Origin: Dysidea avara
Taxonomy: Eukaryota > Porifera > Demospongiae > Dictyoceratida > Dysideidae
Reading direction: 5' to 3'
Length of the DNA: 64,000 nt
NCBI RefSeq assembly: GCF_963678975.1
Contig: NC_089275.1
Span: forward strand, 33,553,116-33,617,115
Position numbers and translations under genes: made by a program. Below the pieces are notes generated by a model that saw nothing but the letters and a program-made list of their open reading frames with translations, ran no database searches and was not told the DNA's origin. Each line of letters begins with the position of its first letter. Positions within the stretch are counted from its first letter, which is position 1. Shown here piece after piece: positions 23,558-35,565 of this stretch.

Positions 23558-24011
23558 ACTGCTTGAAGCCTCAACTGTTAATTCTGATTTTTTATAGTAA
23601 GCATCTCTCATATAATCCTTTGTCCAACATTCCGCAAGAAGTAAGGGAGTAAATAAAGGGTGTTTCTTTCTTTCTTGCACAGCAAAAATATGACGACAAG
23701 GGAGGTTGGTGGTGTTCCAAAATGCACAGTGGCATCCGTTGACTGTCACCTTCAAAATCCCTTCCGATGATGTAATATGGCATTCTCGATCATGTTCTGA
23801 GAATATGATGACCTTCCTCCGCAATGAAAGCTGCTTGGATACATAATTTAATGCATAAGGTGTGAGAACTGAGGAGTATTCAATTTCTACAGGATCTTTC
23901 ATATCAATCCTTTTCTTCACCATAGCCATCAATGTGCAGTGATCCCTCTCATTCCGTAAAGTTGACAGCAGGGCACAAAAGTGTTCAAAAAAATGCATGA
24001 GTGTGCTGTAC
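23558..24011 (-). CDS. exon 6: SWIM zinc finger
   Basis: Helical YSTLMHFFEHFCALLSTLRN is followed by IEYSSVLTPYALNYVSKQL and the SWIM site CHCAFWNTTNLPCRHIFAVQ (CxCx-n-CxH). SWIM fingers follow the DDE core in FAR1/MULE proteins. Confidence 0.93.
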
Positions 24012-24110
24012 CTGTACAATGATTTATAATTTAAATTAGGATATTACATAAAATATACATATATAATTTTGTATTCATCTATCCATGAGCAAGAACACAA
24101 GAGGTATATA

Positions 24111-24352
24111 TGTGACCGGAGGTACCTTTTCCACACATTTGACATACCAGCAAACAAAATGATGTAGCACTTGACTCCTTACGCTGATTAACTAGCTCTT
24201 AGTGTCAAAATGTACCCAGATACTGTAGCTACATGCATTGAAAATTTCAAGTACTCACATGCCATGATCAAAATGTTATGAAGCTTTAAAGGTGCAAAAA
24301 ATGGGTCAAATTTTGTGTGTGGAAAAGGTACCTTTTCACAAATCCAGTCACA
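24111..24352. mobile_element. TGTGACYGG MITE with TA flanks
   Basis: TGTGACCGGAGGTACCTTTT at the left and its inverse (AAAAGGTACC...CCAGTCACA) at the right, flanked by TA on both sides. It lies in intron 5 of the transposase gene. TA duplications suggest the Tc1/mariner group. Confidence 0.8.
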
Positions 24353-24699
24353 TATTAAGGATGTGCTGGTTGAGGCATGCAAACTGAGTAATTAAGCAAT
24401 ATAAGAATAGGTATAAGTGATCATAGTACATACATTGATGAGAAATGTTGAAATCATTGCAATCATACTACCGTGCAACGATTTGCACTAGTACAGTATA
24501 CAGTACATGGTAATAAGCAAGTACACTTATATAATATTTCTTAGTTATCATTCTTTCCCTAACTTGGATAATAATTACAACAGAGTGAAACTGTCTAGAA
24601 AAGTCCCTATAACATGGTGAGCCATGGTAGTTACTCTTACAGTAAATGATCCACACGTATAATCACAATAGATATGTTTTAATGTTTAGCCCTTGAATA

Positions 24700-25560
24700 T
24701 GAATTGTGTATCATACATTATGCGGTATACTGTGCTGTATATTAGGGAACATGGAGAGTTGGCCAAAAATATCATCCAAAAATCATCTTCACAATACCAT
24801 CCTGTCGCCTTGGCAGTTTTGGTTAGGTATAACCAAGCCCAAAAGTGCCTTCAGAATGTTTTCAATAGATTTTTAAAATTTTTTGTTTAATGCAATTTTC
24901 TACTGCCTGTCTGCCTGCCTGATGCCTTCAGACAAGTGCAACTCGATAATAGCTAGCTATTTTATTCAATGTTGCTTTAGCTTGACAGATGCACCACAGT
25001 ATGTACAATGTACACATCATGGACTTACCTTTGTCCTCCTTTGTGTCCCATTTCTTTTTGTTAACAGCCGAAGGTATCAATTTGTGATAACAAGGTGTTG
25101 ATTGCGGTAGCGCAATGGCTTCCATACAATTGTAAACAGGAATCATCCGTATTTTCCATGGTTACTGGATTGATTGCAGAGGCACTTCTACTGTTTTTTG
25201 TTTGTAGCACTGTGAAATGAGCTGAAAATAGCTGAAAGAAAAGTGTAATGGTTTCAAGACAATAATTTATAGTTGGGGCACATTTTCAGTCATAAACATT
25301 ACCTCTGGCGAAAATGTAAACAAACAAGTACATATATAAGAGTTTTAAAGTTTGACTAGGGATCATACAGTAGTAAAAAAGTAGGGAACAAGGGAGGTTG
25401 CCTACACCTGCAAATATGTTAGTGAACATTTATCCTTGTATCCATGACTGAATTATGGATTAAATGTCCACTAGTTTATCTGCAAGTGTAGGTGACCTCC
25501 TACTTTTTTCTATGATCCCTAATTGAATTTACAATTCTTAATTTTCCCTTATACTTGTCT
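24700..25560 (+). repeat. dispersed repeat R1, copy B, with adjoining hairpin
   Basis: It aligns to R1 copy A (11640-12960) and inverted copy C. The last ~235 bp (25325-25560) are a hairpin related to 13070-13374 (GGAGGTTGCCTA...TAGGTGACCTCC). It lies in intron 5 of the transposase gene. Confidence 0.65.
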
Positions 25561-25586
25561 AGGTATGCATTCAAGCATGCAGATAC

Positions 25587-25756
25587 CTTGCACAAACACT
25601 CTTCACTTTAGCGTTGATACTCTCTAATCTGTTGTTTGTCCTCTTGCCCAGGGTGAAGGCTGTGTTCTTAAAACATTCTACCCATTCCTCTTGAATGGGA
25701 TGCCAATTATCATTGTAGTAAGTAAAAACTGTGGTGAGACCAGCAAGCCGTAAATC
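25587..25756 (-). CDS. exon 5: end of MULE core
   Basis: It encodes FTYYNDNWHPIQEEWVECF and KRTNNRLESINAKVKSVCA. The TNNRLES-type motif usually carries the third catalytic Glu of MULE transposases. The last codon is split AG|G with exon 6. Confidence 0.92.
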
Positions 25757-26584
25757 CTATAATAACAACACCATGAAGTCACATAACATACCTACATGCA
25801 TAATACACATGATACAATAATGTTATGAACCTCTTCGAAATTTGACTGATTTAAAATTGGTCAACCCATTTTGAAATGCGCCACCCAGATTTAATACTAC
25901 AAATTTAGATAGGCCCATTTTGAAATAAGTTAGCCTAACCCTTTTTAAAACTCGCTTATAGGTGAGGTGTAGTTAACTAGCTCTTTTTATCTAGCTGGAA
26001 CCCTTTTAAGCCAACTATTAAGCAGATACCTATTGTCTTCTCTTAATTGCCGTAGAAATCAAGAAATGGTAACCACGCCTCTTAATAAGCTATTGTGTAG
26101 CTCACTCAGTATAAGTAGCCAGATGATATTTAATAAAGCATTCACAAATCAGTGAAAAATGTCATAAACTGAAATGCGTAATACATCACTAGATTTGCCT
26201 TTTCATGGAGAATATCCTTGCTTCATTTTTGTACCACAAAGAAAACGTAAGTTATGTTGTAAAATATAAGTTTATCGTACCTTGATGAATACCTCAATTC
26301 ACGGCAATGTTGCAAATTTTGCTTTCTAGTGCTGTAACTCCAAAAGTACATAGTACTGACCAGAAAAGACTGCAACTTTAACACCCCATTGTTTATTCTC
26401 TCTAAACAACAAAGTAGTTGTAAAAGCAAGCAAGTCGAGTTTTCACTCAGCAGGTCACATATACATGATTGAGCCATGTGTACAGTGAGTATGGTTTTAA
26501 TACAGATGCATGACTAAAATAAGCACATCAGCTATTTACACTGATGGAGTGGTAACAACTTATGCATCACACATTCTTGCTTAC

Positions 26585-27093
26585 TTCATAGTGGTGATTG
26601 CAGTCTGACTCAGACCTAGAATATGCAAGTTTTAACAAAATTTCCAAAGCATGATCTCTTTCTCCAGCTCTGATTCCCATTTTGTCACAAGTAATCTCTC
26701 GTCTAAAACTTCGTAACACATGAAATAAACAAAGCTGTAAACAAATACCAGGAAACTCTTTTGCAAAAACAGCTCTCTCACTGCAATCTTTGTCTGAGAT
26801 TAAAACTCTTGAGGAGGCCCAAGCTGGATTGTGAGACTTGAAAACTTGTATCATTTTTCCCATTGACTCCTCAGTTTCCAAAACTGTAACAAAGGCACAC
26901 ACAATTTCACTTTGACCATTTCCGTCAACCACCATCATCAAGTACACGGGCATCCTCAATTCTGTTAATTTATATGTTGCATCCACCAGTAAAACTTCTG
27001 GGAAAGCAGAAAAGGTTGATTTCATAATGCCGTCTTGAAAAACAATACCAACAAGATTCTTGTCTTCATCACACAGAAATTCAACTGTTGATC
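26585..27093 (-). CDS. exon 4: MULE transposase DDE core
   Basis: It contains LLVDATYKLTELRMPVYLMM (first catalytic Asp in DATYK), LISDKDCSERAVFAKEFPG (second Asp in SDKD) and LCLFHVLRSFRRE (conserved C-x2-H). This is the clearest protein signature in the window. It ends in NHHYE|GTAAGC and joins exon 5 in phase 0. Confidence 0.93.
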
Positions 27094-28186
27094 CTGGAAG
27101 AAATAGCTCTAAAGAGCACTTCAAGTATGTACACGGGTACATAAGTTCTACATATTAGGGTTGAAACTGATCTTGATGACCCACTGACCCCTATAGTAAT
27201 TTTGGAACTAACCCTAAAACCAAGGTATGGATCAAGAGCTACATTTTATGATACATAGCAGCAGTTATATCTAATATCAAAATTAATATTGAACAAAACA
27301 TTATACACTTGTACAAATCAGCGTTGAATCAGGGTCGAGTCACCCTGGTCACATTCTGAGCTGGTTTACAGAATATCCACGTCTGACCCAAATTGGATTG
27401 CATGTGACATTAATCATTTAGTTTGGTGACATGGGAATTGATGCATCATGGTGTATCATGGTCTGAGCTCTTTATTGAGTCACATTCACTATGTAACATA
27501 GATAATATTTTTCTATTACTGCATGTCTGTAGGCATACGTGGAGCCATGCCCCACTAATCCATTATATATCATACAACTCAATGGGAAACACAGTGATTG
27601 TATAAGTCTTTGCCAGCTTTTTTTGTGGGGCATGCCCACTTATTGGAAATGTGTGATATTGCCCATAGGTGATGAACCTACTTATTTAGCCAAACCAACA
27701 CCAATTATTTTACTGACTGATCATTATTATAGCTCACGCTATATAGCTAGAAATTTTAATACTTATACTAGTGGGGTGCCCAAAATATAGCTAGAAGTTT
27801 TAGATATAAATAGTGAACATGAACACCTTGGGTTACTTCCAGGTCATCTGAATCGGTAGTAGTGACCTGATTTCAATGTTGCCATAAATAGTACATTATT
27901 CCAAACCAGATAAGTTTTTATTGATGAACTACTTCAACAATATAATCGCAATAAGTGGGTGTGGCTCCAAGGCCTACAGAGAGCAGCATGTAAATCTTGC
28001 TGTTCGAGATATAATCCAAAACTTATTAGAAACTAATTCCGTGTTTCATCACACAGTCCCATTCTTGAGTTATTGATTACAAATGTTATGTTCCCCCTAT
28101 ATACAAGGCACCTATAATGACTAATCTGTCAGCACTACCCTGTGAAAAGGGGTGGAGCAATAGGCTGCTTGCATACAGTCATTATT

Positions 28187-28842
28187 TGTGACCTAATTTT
28201 AGAAAACCGTCGATATCCGCACAATTTAAATGCATTTTTATTTGTTCTTTGTTTTCTACAGGGACAGGGGAATGTACTAGCCAAGTTTCCGCTTCCTAAG
28301 TTAAGCAGCGTTGGAAATACAGCACTAGACAGCCGGATGAGCAAATAATTTGATATGTACAGAAGCTATCGAGAAAAGAATCTACAGGCGCTTACATAAA
28401 CCATCATAACTTATTGACACAACGACGTACGGAATTTAATCTTGGCTCATTGTGTTCGCCATGAATTTGTGCATCCACCAAGGTATAGTTTTTTTTCCCC
28501 AGGCATGCTTCCTTGTTCGAGAAGGAAGGAAAATTCACTGAAAAACGATCGTCAGTAAATTCTTTCGTCACCGCAACGTAAACAAACGTCTGTAACTTTG
28601 GAATCCTTTCGTGTATGTAGATGAAACAAAGATTTTTGTACTCCCTATGGACAGGCGAACACGATGATTCCCAGGATTTATCCATTGGCGACTTAATTCA
28701 CCCACCAGCGAGATGATGAGACGATAAAAACTTGCATAATTTTTTTTCTGGAGCTTGCGTTTTTTACCCATAGTTTTTAAATGCGTTTTATTACAAAAGT
28801 GCTGTTGTGCGTATATCGACGGTTTTCCAAGATTCGGTCACA
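28187..28842. mobile_element. TIR element with ~38 bp ends in intron 3
   Basis: TGTGACCTAATTTTAGAAAA and CCGTCGATATCCGCACAA at the left are inverted at the right with few mismatches. The minus-strand frames inside (28404-28685 and 28568-28771) have normal composition but no recognised family. It may be a non-autonomous element carrying captured sequence. No TA flanks, unlike the shorter TGTGAC elements. Confidence 0.7.
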
Positions 28843-29097
28843 TTTTTACTAATCATTCATTCTGCATGAAACCCCACCAGTGGCACACTTACATTGCCAT
28901 CCACCTAAATCAATGCAGTGATAAAACTTGATTGATACGTCATTCATGTTATCCGATTTTTTGTAAATGTGACCTATACTTGACACAAACATTATGGCTC
29001 AGTTGACCTGGAAAATCCAAATAACTCTTGATTTTTAACCCTGCTATATACAGCACTGTACATATGGCATGCAAAAAGCACTCACACCTGTGGCGTT

Positions 29098-29215
<118 letters not shown>

Positions 29216-30476
29216 GCATGTGCAGGTGTGTGGGACTTGCAAAAGCAATAATTGCAGCAGTTAATTTGAATAAAAATCCAAAAAATACATACTATAGCAT
29301 ATAATTGATGGTATCTTCCAAGCTTGTTTCTTGGATTACACGTCACTGCAACAGGTTTACAGCCATAACATGATGAGTATACTACTTTTAACCACTGGAT
29401 TTCAAACTAGTTTTAAGTGTAGGGGTTATTTATTTCTTTCAAGGCTTTACAGCACAAGTGCAACTGAAGGTTTGTAGGACACCTGGTCCTACAGTCTGTT
29501 TAAGATGTTATATTAAGTGTATTTGAAAAGTTGCAGAAAGGAGAAAAATCCATGACTGTACCTGGGAAGCCTGACAGCCTTGAATCTGCATCCTATATCA
29601 GTTCAAGCACTCTTCAAGATTGTGTTCAGAGGTTAGTATAACTGCAATTGATATTGTTTTAAGACAACTACACATGCAGTTAAGTAGTGCATATATACAT
29701 ATTTAAGGCAAGTTTCTAGTCCATTAGTAAGTCAGTTTCCAGTCTGTTAGAGGAGATATAGAAGGGTGCTTACACACCCCTCTATTACTTCTGCATTCAA
29801 GTATGCATGTACATAATATATATTATGCAAGTGCATATGAGATAACTATGTTATGTGCTCAAAGAAGTACTGCTGCTATATAAGACAGGATCTGCATTTT
29901 TAACTCCATTTTAATTACATATTTATCTACATAGGAATGGTCAACCAAAGTTTCAGCCTGTAAACTAAGAACGTTCAAAGAAAACTGGTAAAAACAGAAA
30001 GATTGATTTGTACAGTGACAAAATGGAACTTGAAAATAAATTACATGTGCCTAGTTCAACAGTCACAACTTATGAGTACAATCAACATGACTTTCACTGT
30101 TACTTTCTCATAAAATTAATAAGTAATTTATGCCTTTCAGCACTACAAGGGTAAAATTTGAAAAAAGTGAGAGTGAATGGCTTATTGAACATGGAGCATA
30201 CTAATGCTCATATCTTTCATATCTTTGGGAACATTGATGATAGTAAACAAAGATTTTTAAACTTTGGGAAATATGTTTTTGCACTTAGCACCTTTCTTCA
30301 TCATGAAAACAAGTGTTCAATAAATTTACACAATTTTTATTGTTCACAAATATTTCACCCATTGTATCGATTTAATACTGTAAAATTAGGTTTGTGCGAA
30401 AATGTGGAATACTTGCAATGCACAATAAATAAAATATTTGGTGATGTACGTTACTCAGTTACACAAAATGTTTTAC

Positions 30477-30705
30477 CTTCTATTGCCTTCAGATAAGAAG
30501 ACAATTTTTCCAAATCATTTCCATCCATTTTCCGTATTGAGTGCTTTATATTGCTGATATCTTTTAGGGTAACAATCTTCCCAGTTGATTGTGATAGGTG
30601 CTGCTGAAGTAGCTTATTGTTCACCCTTAATGTTAACAATTCAGCAGCTTCATTCCGTTCAGATGGTGTCAACTTTCGTTGTCGGGGTAAATGATCATAA
30701 ATAGC
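30477..30705 (-). CDS. exon 3: linker before the transposase core
   Basis: It encodes AIYDHLPRQRKLTPSERNEA, then a helical segment and TGKIVTLKDISNIK. This conserved linker is familiar from FAR1/ZSWIM3-type transposases. It ends with phase-1 GAAG|GTAAAA, matching exon 4 across a 3.4 kb intron. Confidence 0.88.
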
Positions 30706-30785
30706 CTGTTAGAAAAAAAATTAAATGTACACACGTAATAGAAATAGCTCAATGCATGATGTAATTAATTTCTAGCATACTGTAC

Positions 30786-30894
30786 CTTGCTGACTTCATG
30801 ATTGTGAGTATTGCAGACGTCTGTGATCTCCAGGTACTGGCCATCTTCACTTAAGTTAAGCTTTATACAAGCTTTGCAATTCTGCTTAATCGTG
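30786..30894 (-). CDS. exon 2: FAR1-like zinc region
   Basis: It encodes STIKQNCKACIKLNLSEDGQ and then LEITDVCNTHNHEVSK. The C-x2-C and H-N-H arrangement (WRKY/GCM1-type zinc site, as in FAR1 proteins) is visible. Acceptor TATGTGCAG, donor GTACAG. Confidence 0.85.
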
Positions 30895-30957
30895 CTGCAC
30901 ATAATATTATACGTAGCATCATCAGCTAAATAAGTTTCGACCACTTAGTTGCTATAC

Positions 30958-31221
30958 CTGTGACAAGGTCTCTGGCCAGATCCTTTGCTGTGGAACGGCT
31001 TTCCATTTGCTTTCTGTATTCTCTTCGGTGCTCTTTTCCGAGCAGCATCCAGCGTCCGCGAGTCAGTGTAGGCTAACTGGACATTATTCCCTTGTTGGTA
31101 CGCAGTAATCTTCTCCTTCACTGAGCTGCTCGTAAGACGAAAACTTCTCACCAAGAACAAAGTTTACGCTGTCACACTCCTCTTCAACAGTCCCTAACAC
31201 TCCCTCCCGCTCAGAGTCCAT
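30958..31221 (-). CDS. exon 1: N-terminus and start of FAR1-like domain, frameshifted
   Basis: ATG at 31221-31219 opens MDSEREGVLGTVEEECDSVN, then FSSYEQLS. A frame change at about 31115 (GAAGGAGAAG) is needed to continue into KITAYQQGNNVQLAYTDSRT. The second frame is closed by TAA upstream, so no in-frame start explains both parts. The donor CAG|GTATAG leads to exon 2 through a split Ser codon. Confidence 0.75.
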
Positions 31222-31478
31222 TTAAACTATACAGCAGACTTTATCATTTCAGCACCAACAGTTGCAACCTTCAAGCTGCGCTTGGATAATTTTTGGAAGC
31301 AATCTAGATATGGGCACCTTCAAAGGCCTGCGGCCTAGCCTGGCAAGTTAGCTTGCCTTGGCATCTACAAGCCCATTAAATAATAATAATAATAATAATA
31401 CCACGATACAGGTACAGGCGACAGGCGGCTCAGTCTATAGTTCAACTGAACTGAATACCGCGTGTTGAAGTATCACAT

Positions 31479-31547
31479 CACGTGATGGAGTGACGGAGCT
31501 GTAGCATTGGCAAACCACCTCCGGCTGCCGGAGCTCTAGAAACACCG
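31479..31547 (-). repeat. right TIR of the MULE element
   Basis: Inverse of 17512-17580. It lies ~260 bp upstream of the transposase ATG, where a promoter would be expected. Confidence 0.85.
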
Positions 31548-31594
31548 TTTTTCGTAAATAATCATTATGATGGGTGAACCACGCATACCACATC

Positions 31595-31895
31595 TGAAAT
31601 GGAGCTGCGTGCCCCAGCAATATCAATTATCGTCTAAAAGGTGAAGTATCCATAACGCTTTGTTGTCTGCTACGTTCAACCCATTTCGGATCAAGAACTG
31701 TCTGAAAAGCACCTCTGCAATCCACGCATATACTAAAAGAAAGAAACGGTGCTGCGCGCCCCAGTTATATTAATTATCGTCTGAAAAGTGAAGTATCCAT
31801 TACGTTTCAGTCGTTGTCTGCTATGTTCAACCCGTTACACAGCAGTGCGAATCAAGAACTGTTCAAAAAGCACCTCTGCAATCAAAATAGCCACT
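31595..31895. repeat. tandem duplication, ~147 bp unit
   Basis: GCCCCAGCAATATCAATTAT...GCACCTCTGCAATC is repeated as GCCCCAGTTATATTAATTAT...GCACCTCTGCAATC. The second copy runs into R1 copy C. Confidence 0.75.
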
Positions 31896-32300
31896 ACGAA
31901 AAATACAGACGATTTCTGTTACGAAGGGAAGCTATCATGTGCTACCACCAAATTGACACTTTTCGCTGTCAGCAAAGATGAATGGGACACAAAGGAGGAC
32001 ACTGGTAAGTCCATGAAGAATATATTGTACATACTGCGTTATGCCAAAAGGCACCAGTCGGGCCGAAGCGACGTCGAACAGTGAAAAAATCAAGCCCATA
32101 GCCTTAGCCGTTATTGAGTTACGCTTGTCTGAAGGCATCAGGCAGTCAGTCAGTCAGTAGAAAATTCCGTTAAATGGATTATTTTAAAAATTCCGTAGCA
32201 ACTTGTTGGAAGTGTTTCAGGTCGATTTGAAAGCTGTTTTGGGCTTAGTTTTACCCATCCAATACTGCCTCATCATCGTCAGGGAAAATTGAAGCTGTTT
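31790..32300 (-). repeat. dispersed repeat R1, copy C (inverted)
   Basis: Reverse complement aligns to R1 copies A and B (CAGTATGTACAAT, GGCTTGATTTTTTCACTGTT, TGATGCCTTCAGACAAGCG). It retains the contiguous sequence across the site interrupted in copy A. Confidence 0.65.
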
Positions 32301-32404
32301 TTGGGTGATATTTATCTGTGGGCCACACCTAGCTACTCCTTTGTGGTCCTTACCATACAGTTACTATCGTACTGTATGATACATAGTGAACAAGATCTTG
32401 GATC

Positions 32405-32500
32405 TATACCAAAACACTGAGTCAAGCTGTGAAAAAGGGTGTGGTGCAGAGTGAAGAAAAAGTTGTGAAATCAAAGGTGATGGCCATGTGATGCCAATCA
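32405..32500. mobile_element. degraded foldback MITE fragment
   Basis: TCAAGCTGTGAAAAAGGGTG and GTTGTGAAATCAAAGGTGAT correspond to one arm of the foldback family at 3.3, 9.5 and 39.3 kb. Confidence 0.55.
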
Positions 32501-32596
32501 TTTCCATTATCACACTCATCATTAAAAACATTAAGCTTGTGAGCTGATCTAGTCTTATACTGCTTGTACCCATAAGGTACAACTGAAATAACTTAC

Positions 32597-33097
32597 ATTT
32601 AAGATCCTGTTGTTGTCTTTAATTCTTTTTATTTTTTGTTTATATTTGTTTATTTCATCTTTAATAACATTTATATTTCTTTTTACATGATATAGTTCCT
32701 TCTGAAATGTTTCCTTGCCAGTATCCAGCTGATCAAGCTCATCCTTCAATGGCATTATCTTTCCGGTCAGCACTGCTTGAAGGTTCTTAGTTTACTAATT
32801 TGTTAAGCTGCTTTACTGTAGTTGTGCCCAGTTATACTGATAGTAAAATGTCAGTAACTTTAAGTATATGGAACATAATTGTTTTACTAAGTTTTAAACT
32901 CTCAGTAAACATCAGTGAATGCAGGTTTACTGAAAAGCTACTAAAATTCCAAACAATTAACTGTTCCATATACTAGGAATATACCACTCTAGTAAACTAA
33001 GATACTTCAAGCAGTGCAGCTTGCATAATTCTTCCTTGTACTCTGCTAACTGCTTACGGATGTAATTTGTACTGGATAGATGTGGAAGTTTTAATAT
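32597..33097 (-). pseudogene. coiled-coil exon split by a MITE
   Basis: On the minus strand, acceptor ATTGTAG at 33098 opens ILKLPHLSSTNYIRKQLAEY then KEELCKL. A 246 bp MITE (32771-33016) follows. After it the frame resumes TGKIMPLKDELDQLDTGKET and continues as a Lys/Glu/Asn-rich coiled coil to donor GTAAGTTA. Removing the element and one copy of its CTG duplication joins the two parts in the same frame. The protein is not recognised; the composition recalls the C-terminal coiled coil of the KDZ gene at 59-63 kb, but I cannot show homology. The element might instead be spliced out as part of an intron. Confidence 0.6.
32771..33016. mobile_element. PIF/Harbinger-like MITE inside an exon
   Basis: Ends CACTGCTTGAAG followed by TTAGTTTACTA-type sequence, inverted at both sides over ~28 bp. 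Flanked by CAG (CTG on the other strand) at 32768-32770 and 33017-33019. A 3 bp CWG or TWA duplication is typical of PIF/Harbinger. The interior holds further TTTACT palindromes. Confidence 0.8.
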
Positions 33098-33141
33098 CTA
33101 CAATGTAAAGTACAAAACATTTGATATATTGTAGCTAAACA

Positions 33142-34005
33142 GGGGCGGATCTAGGATTTATAAAAGGGGGGGCTAACTCAAGGTACTAATCTCTTGGGTA
33201 GAGGTGTGTGAAGCACACTTCCCAGCATGCGAGGCATGCTGGAACTAGAGGGGTCTGGTGGCATGCCCCCCACAGGAAAATTTTGAAAAATAGATGCTAA
33301 AATACTGCAATTTGGAGACATTTCCACGTAAAATTCATACCTGTAGATATTTTATATACTGCCTTTAGATTATAGGTATGGCTCTCTGAAGCATTTTGCT
33401 AATGGAAAAAGTTTGGGTAGGTACAGACAACCAAGTACATGATGCACCCCTCTCAAAAATGTTCAACACTGAATAGGTGCATGTTAGAATAATAATGTTG
33501 AAAGTGGAAAATTTTGAAATTTGAACAATACAAGATAGAATCTGAGAGCATTTTCAATGGAAATTGTGTACCTGAATTAAGTATTGCCATACATATTAAC
33601 TACACAAGTAGATGCATGAATGAAGCCCTTTAAACAGACTAATGCACTTCATTGTATGTATAAGTGCAGGCAGATTTGGAAAAATTCCATAACAGAACCA
33701 ACTACATGTTTCCAGTGAATGTTCTATTAGAGTAGTTAGCTGACTGCTCTATTAGAGTATCTCGATCTTGTACACCTACAATGTTGATCGGGGTCCTTGT
33801 TGCATAAACTTTAGCATAAATCCACTGATAATATCTTGGAAAGATGTTTATAAGGTGGTTTTATGAGTATTTGTATTATTAGTGATCATATAATTATGCT
33901 AAGACAAAATTTCATTATAATACTCAGCATATTGATTAAGTAAAGCCTAAATAATTATGAAGGGGGGGGGCTTCAGCCCCCAAAGCCCCCCCTGGATCCG
34001 CCCCT
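33142..34005. mobile_element. hAT-like element, 864 bp, 8 bp target duplication
   Basis: The left end is GGGGCGGATCTAGGATTTAT and the right end GGATCCGCCCCT. Identical 8-mers GCTAAACA flank it (33134-33141 and 34006-34013). It includes the GAGCATGC/GGCATGCCCCCC block and two copies of the CTCTATTAGAGTA motif. No transposase remains. Confidence 0.85.
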
Positions 34006-34340
34006 GCTAAACACCTATGTAAATATATCATCATATTTGCAGGCCAATATACTCATCACACTGATTTGTCCATATACTGACTGTGTCTAAAGTTAGAAGT
34101 GAATTTGAATAGTGTTGAGTAATGGTAGTAACATGTGGGTGGCTTTCTGTTTGTGCATATGTATCAGGAAAATCACAAATTCCCAAGTTACAACTAATAT
34201 AATACATTCGGGTAATTCACCTGTATGTGTGGGATTCATTTTGTATTCGCCGTGCATGCAATTCCCAGTTCCCCAAAGTTGACCACACACTGACTTTGAA
34301 GCCTGTGTTTCTTTTACTTTGCTACATGTACAGGGTAATC

Positions 34341-35184
34341 CACCCCAAAAACACCTTCGCTGTAAAAAGGCATGCCCAAGAAACTACAAGTACCTGGAAC
34401 CCAGTGTAAAAAAACAAAAAGAAAAAACACCTCAGCTGAAGTGAAAAGTAACTGGTAATTTAAAGAGCTGATATCTGAAGCGGCCAAGAATACAATTACT
34501 AAAGTTTAATCCATGCAAGCAGCCAAGAATACAATTACTAAAGTTTAATCCATGCAAGAACACCTTGGCTATAAAACAGGTGTGTACATGGAAGTAACTG
34601 GCAACTGAAATGGCTGATATCTGAAGTGGCCAAGAATGAATGGTCATATACAACTAATTCAAAATTTTAACACAGAACCTTTATAATTCAGCTGTGTTCT
34701 ATATTCACTCTTGCTGCATCATAAAGTAATTTCTTTTAACTCTAATTGGCTGGTAATTTGACCACCTTTTTTAATAGTCAGTATAGTAGAACAAAAAAAG
34801 GTGATCAAATTACCAGCCAATTAGAGTTAAAAGAAATTACTTTATGATGCAACAAGAGTGAATATAGAACACAGCTGAATTATAAAGATTCAGTGTTAAA
34901 TTTTTGAATTAGTTGTATATGACCATTCATTCTTGGCCGCTTCAGATATCAGCCATTTCAGTTGCCAGTTACTTCCATGTATACACCTGTATTATAGCCA
35001 AGGTGTTCTTGCATGGATTAAACTTTAGTAATTGTATTCTTGGCCGCTTCAGATATCAGCTCTTTAAATTACCAGTTACTTTTCACTTCAGCTGAGCTTT
35101 TTTTTTTTTGTTTTTTACATTGGGTTCCAGGTACTTGTAGTTTCTTGGGCATGCCTTTTTTACAGCGAAGGTGTTTTTGGGGTG
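34341..35184. mobile_element. large foldback element (~840 bp, ~400 bp arms)
   Basis: CACCCCAAAAACACCTTCGC at the left and its inverse at the right enclose arms that match throughout around a centre at ~34776-34793. The left arm has an internal ~39 bp duplication (AAGAATACAATTACTAAAGT twice) absent from the right. Identical 60-73 codon frames on the two strands are mirror artefacts. Confidence 0.88.
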
Positions 35185-35565
35185 AATATAACTCATTTTT
35201 GTCAGTGATAGACTCTACATTTGCTCTAAAAGGTATTTTTTTTGGAAATGAGCAATTAACATTAATGCAGAATATTATCTTGGAGAGTCAGTAAGATCCA
35301 TACATAATAATGATTGTTTCATAACACCGTAAATTCGGAAGTATGAATTTATGGTGTAGTATGACTGTTCTATTAGAGTAAATCTATCTTTACTGCCTGC
35401 ATGTGACGAATATATCTCAAAGCTGTGCATGTTAAATGCTTCAGACACCTAATTAAACTTGCTAGTGCCTAGTTAGTTCACAGTTGCTACACAGCTATAA
35501 ATACGTTTGTAATTGTTATCATCATAATCATCTATCATGTTATAACCACTTATTTTGGTCACAAC

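Noticed and set aside
28404-28771. Protein-like frames inside the TIR element at 28.2-28.8 kb
   Set aside because: Composition is normal but two overlapping frames compete and no family is recognised; kept only as a remark in the element entry.
30158-30496. 112-codon plus-strand frame overlapping exon 3 of the MULE transposase
   Set aside because: It runs antisense to a well-supported exon and has AT-driven composition.
31110-31150. A 26 nt intron (GTGAGAAG...GAGCAG) to explain the exon 1 frame change
   Set aside because: Too short to be spliced normally, and it would delete part of the conserved FSSYEQL segment.
34432-35095. Two nearly identical proteins on opposite strands
   Set aside because: Mirror images of the foldback arms, not genes.
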